This document shows, piece after piece, positions 6,456-13,366 of a stretch of DNA of 15,614 nucleotides (position 1 is the stretch's first letter; the number at the start of each line of letters is the position of its first letter). The translations under genes and the position numbers were made by a program. The notes below the pieces were generated by a model that worked only from the letters and a program-made list of their open reading frames with translations, made no database searches and was not told the DNA's origin. The DNA lies in NCBI GenBank assembly GCA_900759455.1, contig CAAEVI010000059.1:1-15614 (forward strand), in the 5' to 3' direction. Source of the stretch: Erysipelotrichaceae bacterium (GTDB lineage: Bacteria; Bacillota_I; Bacilli_A; Erysipelotrichales; Erysipelotrichaceae).

Positions 6456-7388
6456 ATGAAAGTTCTGATTACATCAAACAGTTTTGGTAAATTTGATCCG
6501 AAACCTAGAAAAATGATGGAGGATCTCGGATGGGAAGTAGTTGGAAATCGTTATCATCATATCATGAATGAAGAAGAGATGATGGGCGAAGTACCTGGAG
6601 TCGATGCTATCATTTTAGGATCTGATACTGTCAGTAAAAAAGTTTTGGATCAGGCGGATTCATTGAAAATCATTTCCCGTTACGGAGTAGGAATTGATAA
6701 TATTGATTTGCAAGAAGCAGAAAGAAAAGGCATTACTGTAACAGTCACTAAAAACTGTAATACGGAGGCAGTGGCAGATTATGCCATCGGCTTAATGCTT
6801 GCAACAGCCAGACATATCTGTAATGTAGATCATAGTTTGAAAAAAGGCGAATGGAAAAAAGAAACAGGGCTGGATTTATGCCATAAAACAGTCGGAGTTA
6901 TCGGCTTAGGTGCGATTGGGCGCCAGGTCATTAAACGATTAAAAGGTTTTGACTGTAAGATTATCGGCTATGACAAATACCTGGATGAAGCATACTGTAA
7001 GGAAAGCAACATTGAGATTGCTTCTGTTGAGGAAATTCTATGCAATGCAGACATTATTACTCTGCATGTGCCTGGAAATTCAGACGGAACTCCTATGATC
7101 GGTGCTGATGAGCTTTCAATGATGAAACAGGATTCGATTCTGATCAATACCGCCCGGGCTTCTCTGGTCGATGAAGAGGCGTTGATTGCGGCTTTGAAAG
7201 AAAAAAGAATCTATGGGTATGGAACCGATGTATTTGACGGGGAACCTCATATTAGAAAAGAATTTGAGACACTGGATAATGTGGTCTTAAGTCCTCATAC
7301 GGCTGCTGTCAGTGTTGAAGCTATTAACAAAATGACGAATTGTGCCGTAGAGCATATTTTAGAGTATTTTAATGTAAAGAAAGGATAA
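6456..7388 (+). CDS. D-isomer-specific 2-hydroxyacid dehydrogenase (phosphoglycerate-dehydrogenase-like)
   Basis: Encodes 310 residues in the D-2-hydroxyacid dehydrogenase fold. The substrate domain carries SRYGVGIDNID (74-84), and the Rossmann domain carries VGVIGLGAIGRQV (146-158) with D173 after it, which suggests NAD preference. The catalytic trio is present: R234 in NTARASLVDEEAL, E263 in DVFDGEP and H281 in SPHTAA. There is no C-terminal ACT domain, so it is not a regulated serine-pathway SerA. The start at 6456 is preferred to the in-frame ATG at 6408, which lies inside the EIID gene; GGAGA and AAGGG precede 6456. Its position inside the PTS genes suggests it oxidises or reduces a sugar acid, or phosphorylated sugar acid, of this pathway. 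Substrate unknown. Confidence 0.88.
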   Translation: MKVLITSNSFGKFDPKPRKMMEDLGWEVVGNRYHHIMNEEEMMGEVPGVDAIILGSDTVSKKVLDQADSLKIISRYGVGIDNIDLQEAERKGITVTVTKNCNTEAVADYAIGLMLATARHICNVDHSLKKGEWKKETGLDLCHKTVGVIGLGAIGRQVIKRLKGFDCKIIGYDKYLDEAYCKESNIEIASVEEILCNADIITLHVPGNSDGTPMIGADELSMMKQDSILINTARASLVDEEALIAALKEKRIYGYGTDVFDGEPHIRKEFETLDNVVLSPHTAAVSVEAINKMTNCAVEHILEYFNVKKG

Positions 7389-7392
7389 TAAA

Positions 7393-7866
7393 ATGAAAAA
7401 TATAGTATGGACCAGGATCGATGACCGTTTGATTCATGGTCAGGTAATGACACAGTGGATTCAGCAGGCTTCTGCCAATGAAGTGGTTATTGTTGATGAT
7501 GGAGTAGCCAAAGATGCATTTATTCAAATGATCATGAAATCCAGCGTTCCGGCAAAGATTTCGTTGAAAATCTTTAATATGACGGATGCAATTGAATATT
7601 TGAATGGTGATGATGATGGCAAGCGAGTCTTCTTGTTAGTGAAAACACCGAAAACCCTGGTTACTTTGACGGATGTTGGTGTTCATTTGGATATGGTCAA
7701 TGTAGGAGGAATCGGGGCCAAGGCAGGAAGAAAGACATTATATAAAAATATTTCAACCAGTGATGAGGAAAATAAGGAACTGAGAAATCTGATCGATAAA
7801 GGAATAAAAGTTTTTTTCAGAGTGGTAGTAACAGATTCTGAAGAAGATGTGGCAAAATATGTATGA
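7393..7866 (+). CDS. PTS mannose/fructose/sorbose-family EIIB component
   Basis: Encodes 157 residues, close to the usual 160-165 of EIIB-Man. The phosphorylated histidine is H15 in the signature RIDDRLIHGQV (8-18). VDMVNVGGIGAK-like residues at about 100-111 (DMVNVGGIGAK) are also typical. It transfers phosphate from EIIA to the incoming sugar and, in LevR-type systems, can phosphorylate a PRD of the regulator. It is separated from the other EII genes by the hydroxyacid dehydrogenase gene, an uncommon order. Its stop overlaps an unused ATG at 7863. Confidence 0.94.
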   Translation: MKNIVWTRIDDRLIHGQVMTQWIQQASANEVVIVDDGVAKDAFIQMIMKSSVPAKISLKIFNMTDAIEYLNGDDDGKRVFLLVKTPKTLVTLTDVGVHLDMVNVGGIGAKAGRKTLYKNISTSDEENKELRNLIDKGIKVFFRVVVTDSEEDVAKYV

Positions 7867-7883
7867 GCAGGAGGAAAGATACA

Positions 7884-8531
7884 ATGAATGAGGTAGTACA
7901 GTTTATTGAAGATAATAAAGTGATGGTTATTTGTCGCGGTTTATATAACGAAGATTTAATGAAAGTCGTTGATGCTTTGTATGCGGGAGGAGTACGTCTC
8001 GCGGAGGTGACTTTCGATCAAAATGATCCGGATGCAGTCGAAAAAACATCCGGTGCAATTCGTCAGCTGAAAGAAAAATATCCGGATATGAAAGTCGGAT
8101 CAGGAACAGTTACGTCAGTGGAACAAGTGAAGGCAACAAAAGAGGCAGGAGGCGAGTTCTGTTTGTCTCCGAATGTTAATGTTGAGGTTATTAAGGCAAC
8201 AAAAGAAGAAGGTCTTGTATCTATTCCTGGAGCACTAACACCTACCGAAATTTTACAGGCACATGAAGCCGGTGCGGATATTGTAAAGATTTTCCCTGCC
8301 GGATGGCTTGGCCTTCGTTATTTGAAAGATATCAAGGGACCGATTAATCATGTGAAGTTTTTGGCAGCTGCTGGTGTAAATGAAGAAAACTTTGCGGATT
8401 ATTTGAAAGCAGGTTATTGTGCGGCAGGCATCAGCGGTCGTCTTCTTGATAAGAAAGTCATTGAACAGCAGAACTATGCCGAATTGACACGGCGAGCACA
8501 GGTCTTTACAAAAATTGCAGAAGAAAACTAG
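7884..8531 (+). CDS. KDPG/KHG-type class I aldolase (Eda family)
   Basis: Encodes 215 residues, the usual length for 2-keto-3-deoxy-6-phosphogluconate / 4-hydroxy-2-oxoglutarate aldolases. Motifs are VICRG (15-19), E41 in LAEVTF, VGSGTV (71-76), SIPGALTPTE (113-122) and the Schiff-base lysine K135 in ADIVKIFPAGWLG. Family members cleave a 2-keto-3-deoxy sugar acid phosphate to pyruvate plus an aldehyde. The start at 7884 is chosen because AGGAGG (7869-7874) is nine bases upstream. ATG 7863 is in frame but overlaps the EIIB stop and has no ribosome site. The aldolase resembles DgaF-type proteins of glucosaminate operons in context, but no DgaE-like partner is present here. Confidence 0.88.
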   Translation: MNEVVQFIEDNKVMVICRGLYNEDLMKVVDALYAGGVRLAEVTFDQNDPDAVEKTSGAIRQLKEKYPDMKVGSGTVTSVEQVKATKEAGGEFCLSPNVNVEVIKATKEEGLVSIPGALTPTEILQAHEAGADIVKIFPAGWLGLRYLKDIKGPINHVKFLAAAGVNEENFADYLKAGYCAAGISGRLLDKKVIEQQNYAELTRRAQVFTKIAEEN

Positions 8532-8553
8532 TCAGCATTACGGCTGACTTTTT
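8530..8553 (+). terminator. Intra-operon hairpin plus T-tract (attenuating terminator candidate)
   Basis: AGTCAGC (8530-8536) and GCTGACT (8543-8549) form a perfect 7-bp stem with loop ATTACG, followed at once by five Ts (8549-8553). This is a Rho-independent terminator shape starting in the aldolase stop codon. The next gene has its own strong ribosome site just after it and no evident promoter, so partial termination with readthrough is the simplest reading. Confidence 0.65.
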
Positions 8554-8567
8554 CGGAGGAAGGAAAA

Positions 8568-9599
8568 ATGATTGCTCATTTCAAAGCGGCAAAACAAAAA
8601 AGTGATATTTATGTAGAAAGAGATATCCGCTATAAAGTAAAAGAATTTGTTGATCTAAACCGCAAAGTATTAGTTCTTTCTGATGACGGAGTTCCACAGA
8701 AATACATAAAAACGATTGCCGAACAATGCAGTCAACCATATATTAAAATCGTAAAACAAGGAGAGAATTCAAAATCAATATCTGCCGTTCAGGAAATTTG
8801 TTCGTTTTTACAAAATAATAATTTTGATCATTCGGATTTAGTATTTGCCCTGGGGGGAGGAGTGATTGGAGACCTTGGCGGTTTTGTTGCCAGTATCTAT
8901 AAACAGGGAATTCAGATTGTATCTCTTCCGACAACTACATTGTCACAGATTGATTCAAGCATCGGCGGAAAAACTGCGGTAAATTATGGCGGTGCCAAAA
9001 ATATCATCGGCTCGTTTTATCAGCCGTCAAAAGTATTCATCGATTTAAATACCCTCTCGACATTAACGAAAAGAGAATACTACAGCGGTCTGGTTGAAGC
9101 ACTTAAAGCAGGTTTGATCCGCGATGAAAAACTATTTCAGATATTTGAGTATCATTTAGCTGATTTTGGAGGAACTGCACCCTCATCCGATCTTGAAGAA
9201 ATTATTTTGAGGTCATTGATCGTCAAACGTGACATAGTAGAAAAAGATGAAAAAGAAACAGGTTTAAGAAAAATTTTAAATTTTGGGCATACTTTAGGAC
9301 ATGCGGTGGAGAGTATTCATATTCCGAACTTATATCATGGTGAATGTGTTGGACTTGGAATGCTGATGATCATGGAGAACAGAGATCTTAGAGATAAGGT
9401 CAAAAAGATCTTAGAGAAGATGGGTATGCCGACGCACATCGATTATGCAATTGATGAAGTTTTGGAATTAGTATCGAAAGATAAAAAATGCGGTAAAAAT
9501 ACGATAACGATCGTACAGGTAGATGAACCTGGAAAAGGTTATCTGAAAGAGGTAGATATGAAATGGCTTCGAAAGCATATGGAGGAAAATATCATATGA
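8568..9599 (+). CDS. 3-dehydroquinate synthase / sugar-phosphate cyclase family protein
   Basis: Encodes 343 residues, near normal AroB length. NAD and substrate motifs are GENSKS (65-70), GGGVIGDLGGF (96-106), PTTTLSQIDSSIGGKTAVN (121-139) with D129, K135 and N139, and KNIIGSFYQP (144-153). Zinc ligands expected from the family are E177 (GLVEALKAG), H241 (NFGHTLGHA) and H257 (YHGE); R234 in ETGLR is also kept. All catalytic residues I can check match true DHQ synthases better than they match aminoglycoside or valiolone cyclases. DHQ synthases oxidise, eliminate phosphate from and cyclise a C7 keto-acid phosphate. Here the gene sits in a PTS catabolic operon with no other shikimate gene, so its substrate may differ. 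GGAGG at 8555-8559 supports this start. Confidence 0.85.
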   Translation: MIAHFKAAKQKSDIYVERDIRYKVKEFVDLNRKVLVLSDDGVPQKYIKTIAEQCSQPYIKIVKQGENSKSISAVQEICSFLQNNNFDHSDLVFALGGGVIGDLGGFVASIYKQGIQIVSLPTTTLSQIDSSIGGKTAVNYGGAKNIIGSFYQPSKVFIDLNTLSTLTKREYYSGLVEALKAGLIRDEKLFQIFEYHLADFGGTAPSSDLEEIILRSLIVKRDIVEKDEKETGLRKILNFGHTLGHAVESIHIPNLYHGECVGLGMLMIMENRDLRDKVKKILEKMGMPTHIDYAIDEVLELVSKDKKCGKNTITIVQVDEPGKGYLKEVDMKWLRKHMEENII

Positions 9600-10777
9600 A
9601 TAAGGCTATGATTTTTGGGGCAGGAAAAATTGCCAGAGGCTTTTTAGGGCAACTGTTGTTTTTAAGTAATTTTGAAATAACTTTTGTTGATGTTTATCAG
9701 CCAATTGTAGATATACTGAACAGTAAAAAAAAATATCATGTTCATGTTTTGGGAGACGAAACATTAGATTCCGTAGTTGAAAATATTTTCGCTTATACAT
9801 TTACAGAGGAAGATCAAATTTATGAGCAGTTTTATGCATCAGATATTATTTTTGTATCTGTAGGAGGTAATAATCTTCCTTCTGTGGCAAAGGCTTTGGC
9901 GAAAATTTTAAATGAAAAAGGAATGAAAAAACAGATCAAGAATATCATTGTTTGTGAAAACTGGAAGAATGCTGCAGATACATTTCGCTTTGAGCTGGAA
10001 AAATCACTGAATGAGACGAATAAAAAACTATGTTCAGAATATATCGGAGTTTCAGAAGCAGTACTGATGAGAACGGCAACTCAGCCGGATGATCGTCTTG
10101 CTAAAGAATATCCGGAGGATGTATGGGTACAGAATTATTGGTATCTTCCAATCGATAAGTCAAGGTTGATTGGAAAGATACCGGATATCAAATGTGTTGA
10201 GCTGCTTGATCATTTTGGCAATTTTCTTACACAGAAGATGTATACGAATAATACAAGCAATGCAGTGATTGCATATACTGGTTATCTGTTGGGGTATGAA
10301 TTGCTGGCAGAAGCCGCAAACAGCCGAGAAATATCCGCAATTCTAGACAGGACATATGAGGAAATTAACCGGACATTGGAAGCAGAATTAGGAGTTGATG
10401 CAAAGCAGCAGGAAGAGTTTTCACGAAAAGCCAGAGCGAAATACTGCGACTGGACGATTGTGGATAAAGTGATTCGGCATGGGAAAGATCCCATTCGAAA
10501 ACTGGGAGCACAAGACAGATTGATTGCCCCATGTCGAATGGCATTAAAGCATGGCATCTATCCTGAAACAATCATTGATACGATTGCAAAAGCACTGTTT
10601 TTTGATGAACCGAGCGATGAAGCTGCAATGAAATTGAAAAAAATGAGGAAAGAAAAGGGGATTGATTTTGTTTTACAAACGGTATGTGAGCTTGACCCTG
10701 AAGAACCTCTATATAAGGAAGTTTTAAAATCTGTGGAAAAAATAAGAAAGCAGGGGTTGACAGAAGGACATGAGTAA
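9596..10777 (+). CDS. Mannitol-1-phosphate dehydrogenase family (MtlD-like) oxidoreductase 1
   Basis: Encodes 393 residues of the polyol-specific long-chain dehydrogenase family. The NAD-binding N-terminus reads AMIFGAGKIARGFLG (4-18), with D32 ending strand 2 (TFVDVYQPI). IIVCENWKNA (117-126) and RKLGAQDRLIAPCRMAL in the C-terminal half also match MtlD. The catalytic motif of the family is K-x4-N-x2-H; here it reads K214-MYTN-N219-TS-N222, so the base lysine and asparagine are kept but histidine is replaced by asparagine. The substrate is therefore probably not mannitol-1-phosphate; a related aldonate, uronate or ketose phosphate is possible. Start 9596 is chosen because it overlaps the previous stop as ATGA and has GGAGG at 9581-9585. 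A longer ORF from 9563 would run inside the preceding gene. Confidence 0.82.
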   Translation: MNKAMIFGAGKIARGFLGQLLFLSNFEITFVDVYQPIVDILNSKKKYHVHVLGDETLDSVVENIFAYTFTEEDQIYEQFYASDIIFVSVGGNNLPSVAKALAKILNEKGMKKQIKNIIVCENWKNAADTFRFELEKSLNETNKKLCSEYIGVSEAVLMRTATQPDDRLAKEYPEDVWVQNYWYLPIDKSRLIGKIPDIKCVELLDHFGNFLTQKMYTNNTSNAVIAYTGYLLGYELLAEAANSREISAILDRTYEEINRTLEAELGVDAKQQEEFSRKARAKYCDWTIVDKVIRHGKDPIRKLGAQDRLIAPCRMALKHGIYPETIIDTIAKALFFDEPSDEAAMKLKKMRKEKGIDFVLQTVCELDPEEPLYKEVLKSVEKIRKQGLTEGHE

Positions 10778-11849
10778 TATTGTTTGTATTGGTGCCGGTC
10801 AGACCGGCCGAGGATTCATCAATCGATTTTTTAAAGATATTCCTGTCATATTTCTTGATTGCAATGAAGGGTTGATACGTCAGCTTCAGTCACATCATGA
10901 ATATACTATTAATTTTGCTTCTCAAAGAGCACCCTTGAAAATGAATAATTATTCTGCATATCTTTTGGAAAGTGCTGAAGGAGAGGATGCATTGAAAAAA
11001 GCAGATTTAGTTATGATCAGTGTCGGTCAGCAAAATTTAAAAAAATTGGTTCCGATCCTGCAGAATGCATTTTTGAGCAGAAACAAGCGAGAAGTAACCG
11101 TCATTACTTGTGAGAATGGTGTTAATGTAAAAAAAGAACTTCTTCCTCTTTGTGAAAATCCTCTTGTTCATATTGCCGAGGCGATTATTTTTTGTACCAC
11201 TTTGAAACAAAAAGACAGTTTGGACATCTTTAGTGAAGATCTAGATTACCTTCCTTATGATGTTGGATCTCTTTCACATCCGCTACCATTTAAAGGGATG
11301 ATAGCAGAAAATAATCTCGAAATCCTCATGCAGAGAAAAATATATACATATAATTGTATTTCGGCTGTTATTTCTTACCTTGGTTATTACAAAGGATACG
11401 AAAATTATGCAGCTGCTGCTAATGATGAGGAAATTTCATCTTGTATAAGTCATACAGTCAAAGTGCTGAATAAGTGTATTTGCCGTGAATATAATGTCGC
11501 AAGTGAAGAACAGGAAAAATTTTCAAAAATGGCAGTTACGAAATTTCAAAATAAGTCAATCATTGATACGATTGAAAGAAATGCCAGAGATGTAGATCGA
11601 AAGCTTGGTCTGAAAGAACGAATCATGGCGCCTTTACATCTGATGATGAAATATGATGACTATTGCAAGGAATTACTGCTGACAGCCGCATGCGCTTTGT
11701 ATTATGGCCGTAAGACTGATACTCTTCTTAAGTCTGTGAATCAGTATTTGACAGAGTTGGATAATTCATGGAAGAAAGAAATCTTGCATTATTTAGAATT
11801 GTTGGAACAGCAAAAATCGATTCAAATGATAATGAATGAAATTGTATAA
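10770..11849 (+). CDS. Mannitol-1-phosphate dehydrogenase family (MtlD-like) oxidoreductase 2
   Basis: Encodes 359 residues, somewhat shorter than MtlD and than its neighbour. The N-terminal nucleotide-binding loop is CIGAGQTGRGFINR (6-19) with D30, and VITCENGVNVKKEL (111-124) is the next conserved block. The active-site region reads K190-IYTY-N195-CI-S198: lysine and asparagine of K-x4-N-x2-H are kept and histidine becomes serine. RKLGLKERIMAPLHLM in the C-terminal half matches MtlD. It overlaps the previous gene by eight bases, starting ATG AGT AA, so the two are probably coupled. The pair looks like diverged paralogues, perhaps two subunits or two successive redox steps. It is the last gene before the terminator at 11936-11968. 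Confidence 0.78.
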   Translation: MSNIVCIGAGQTGRGFINRFFKDIPVIFLDCNEGLIRQLQSHHEYTINFASQRAPLKMNNYSAYLLESAEGEDALKKADLVMISVGQQNLKKLVPILQNAFLSRNKREVTVITCENGVNVKKELLPLCENPLVHIAEAIIFCTTLKQKDSLDIFSEDLDYLPYDVGSLSHPLPFKGMIAENNLEILMQRKIYTYNCISAVISYLGYYKGYENYAAAANDEEISSCISHTVKVLNKCICREYNVASEEQEKFSKMAVTKFQNKSIIDTIERNARDVDRKLGLKERIMAPLHLMMKYDDYCKELLLTAACALYYGRKTDTLLKSVNQYLTELDNSWKKEILHYLELLEQQKSIQMIMNEIV

Positions 11850-11935
11850 AAACGACAGTATTTAATTTGAAGAAATAAGATAGTTTTGGTATTGAGAGAG
11901 CATAAAATAATTCACGTTTTATTGTTTAAAATAAA

Positions 11936-11968
11936 AATGCCGGTTTATGTAGAACCGACATTTTTTTT
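11936..11968. terminator. Rho-independent terminator, probably bidirectional
   Basis: AATGCCGGTT (11936-11945) pairs with AACCGACATT (11953-11962) with a single C-A mismatch and a 7-base loop. Eight Ts follow on the plus strand (11961-11968), and ATTTTTATTTT follows on the minus strand. It lies between the end of the PTS operon and the end of the MATE gene, which converge. Confidence 0.8.
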
Positions 11969-11972
11969 GAAG

Positions 11973-13310
11973 TTATTTTGTTAGTCGTTTTAATAATAAT
12001 CGATAACTGAACATTGAGAGTGCTGCACAGAAAATTTCAGTAATGGGAAAAGAAATCCAGGCATTGTTCAGTCCGAAGGTCCGGGCAAGAAAATAAGTAA
12101 ACGGCAGTAGTACCACGAGCTGTCTTAATAAGGTGATGACAAGAGACGTATTTGCCATGTTCAATGCTTGAAATGAAGAGGAAAGGATCATGTTAACAGC
12201 CGCAAATACAAAACTGAGGCTGATGATCCTTAAAGCGGGAATACCGATAGAATACATTAGATGAGCGGCATTGAATAATGACAGCAGTTCTTCCGGGAAG
12301 CATTGAAACAAAATCATGCCTGTTGCCATGATCAATGAGGAAAGTAATAGAGAAAAGCGAATACTTTCACAAACTCGGTCTGTTCGCTTGGCGCCGTAGT
12401 TATAAGCAATGATAGGGATTAACGCGTTTGTGATCCCCAGGACAGCCATATTGAGAAATTGTTGCAGCTTATAATAAATGTTGAAAACAGAGACTGCAAT
12501 ATCGGCAAACTGTACTAATATGAGATTCATGAATACGGTCATGAAGCTGATAACAGACTGCATCAGGATAGCAGGAACGGCAATCTGATATATTTTTTTT
12601 ATGATTGAAAATGATGGATGGAAACACTTTATGCGGATGGTGATCGATGTGATTTTCTTTTTGGTGATGAGAATACATAAGAGCATTGCGGCAATTTGTC
12701 CGATCACCGTAGCAGCCGCAGCTCCGGCCACGCCGAAAGCGGGAAGGCCGAAATATCCGAAAATGAATATAGGATCTAAAATGATATTGATTAAAGCACC
12801 GATGGATTGAGTAACCATATTATAGAAAGCATTTCCGGTAGCCTGCATTATTCTTTCATAAGTAATCTGGACAAACAGACCGAATGAAAACAGAGTACAG
12901 ATACGAATATAATCATTGCCCAGTGAAATGACTGCCGTATCTGATGTGAAAAAACGAAGAAATGATTCAGAACCGAAAATACCGAGCAAGGCAAACAACA
13001 AAGCGTTTGCTAATGCAATCAGTAACGCATGCATGACTGTATTGTCAGCATCGCTGTATCTTTTTTGTCCTAAAAAACAAGACAGTACGGTGTTGAATCC
13101 GACACATGTACCGCAGGCAACAGCAATCATCATGGTCTGAACAGGATAGCATAAAGATACGGCATTTAATGCCTGTGTCGATATTCTGGCGACAAACATG
13201 CTGTCAACAATGTTGTATAGCGCTTGAATCAACATGGAAATCATGATCGGTACTGACATTGAGAGCACCAGTTTTTTGATACTATAGGATTCCATTTTAT
13301 TTTGTTCCAT
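11973..13310 (-). CDS. MATE family multidrug/cation exporter
   Basis: Encodes 445 residues with about twelve hydrophobic segments arranged as two similar halves, the normal size for a MATE transporter. The N-terminal helix PIMISMLIQALYNIVDSMFV (about 20-39) and the segment ALINIILDPIFIFGYFGLP followed by FGVAGAAAATVIGQ (about 170-205) are characteristic of MepA-like members. Members export cationic drugs or metabolites using a sodium or proton gradient; substrate not predictable here. The ribosome site AAGGGG lies just upstream of ATG 13310. It follows the LicR-like regulator gene on the same strand, 56 bp apart. A copy of a repeat that also precedes the regulator lies in that gap, so the two may share control. 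Confidence 0.92.
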   Translation of the reverse strand: MEQNKMESYSIKKLVLSMSVPIMISMLIQALYNIVDSMFVARISTQALNAVSLCYPVQTMMIAVACGTCVGFNTVLSCFLGQKRYSDADNTVMHALLIALANALLFALLGIFGSESFLRFFTSDTAVISLGNDYIRICTLFSFGLFVQITYERIMQATGNAFYNMVTQSIGALINIILDPIFIFGYFGLPAFGVAGAAAATVIGQIAAMLLCILITKKKITSITIRIKCFHPSFSIIKKIYQIAVPAILMQSVISFMTVFMNLILVQFADIAVSVFNIYYKLQQFLNMAVLGITNALIPIIAYNYGAKRTDRVCESIRFSLLLSSLIMATGMILFQCFPEELLSLFNAAHLMYSIGIPALRIISLSFVFAAVNMILSSSFQALNMANTSLVITLLRQLVVLLPFTYFLARTFGLNNAWISFPITEIFCAALSMFSYRLLLKRLTK

Positions 13311-13324
13311 ACGTTCCCCTTTCT

Positions 13325-13353
13325 CTTTGACAGTTTCATAGGGGATGTCAAAG
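13325..13353. promoter_or_regulatory. Repeat/operator candidate A, upstream of MATE gene
   Basis: CTTTGACA (13325-13332) and TGTCAAAG (13346-13353) are perfect 8-bp inverted arms around 13 bases. Bases 13328-13352 are identical to 15274-15298. On the minus strand a TATGAT hexamer (13355-13360) ends two bases before the element, so the element would cover the transcription start of the MATE gene. It could be an operator, or in RNA a 5' hairpin. Confidence 0.55.
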
Positions 13354-13366
13354 CATCATAAAATGT

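Noticed and set aside
9563..9595. Longer N-terminus for the first MtlD-like protein
   Set aside because: It overlaps the cyclase-like gene, and the NAD-binding fold starts right after ATG 9596, which has its own GGAGG.
10227..10236. TTACACAGAA inside the first MtlD-like gene, identical to part of the operator palindrome
   Set aside because: It lies in coding sequence (codons for LTQK), lacks the second arm, and is most likely chance.
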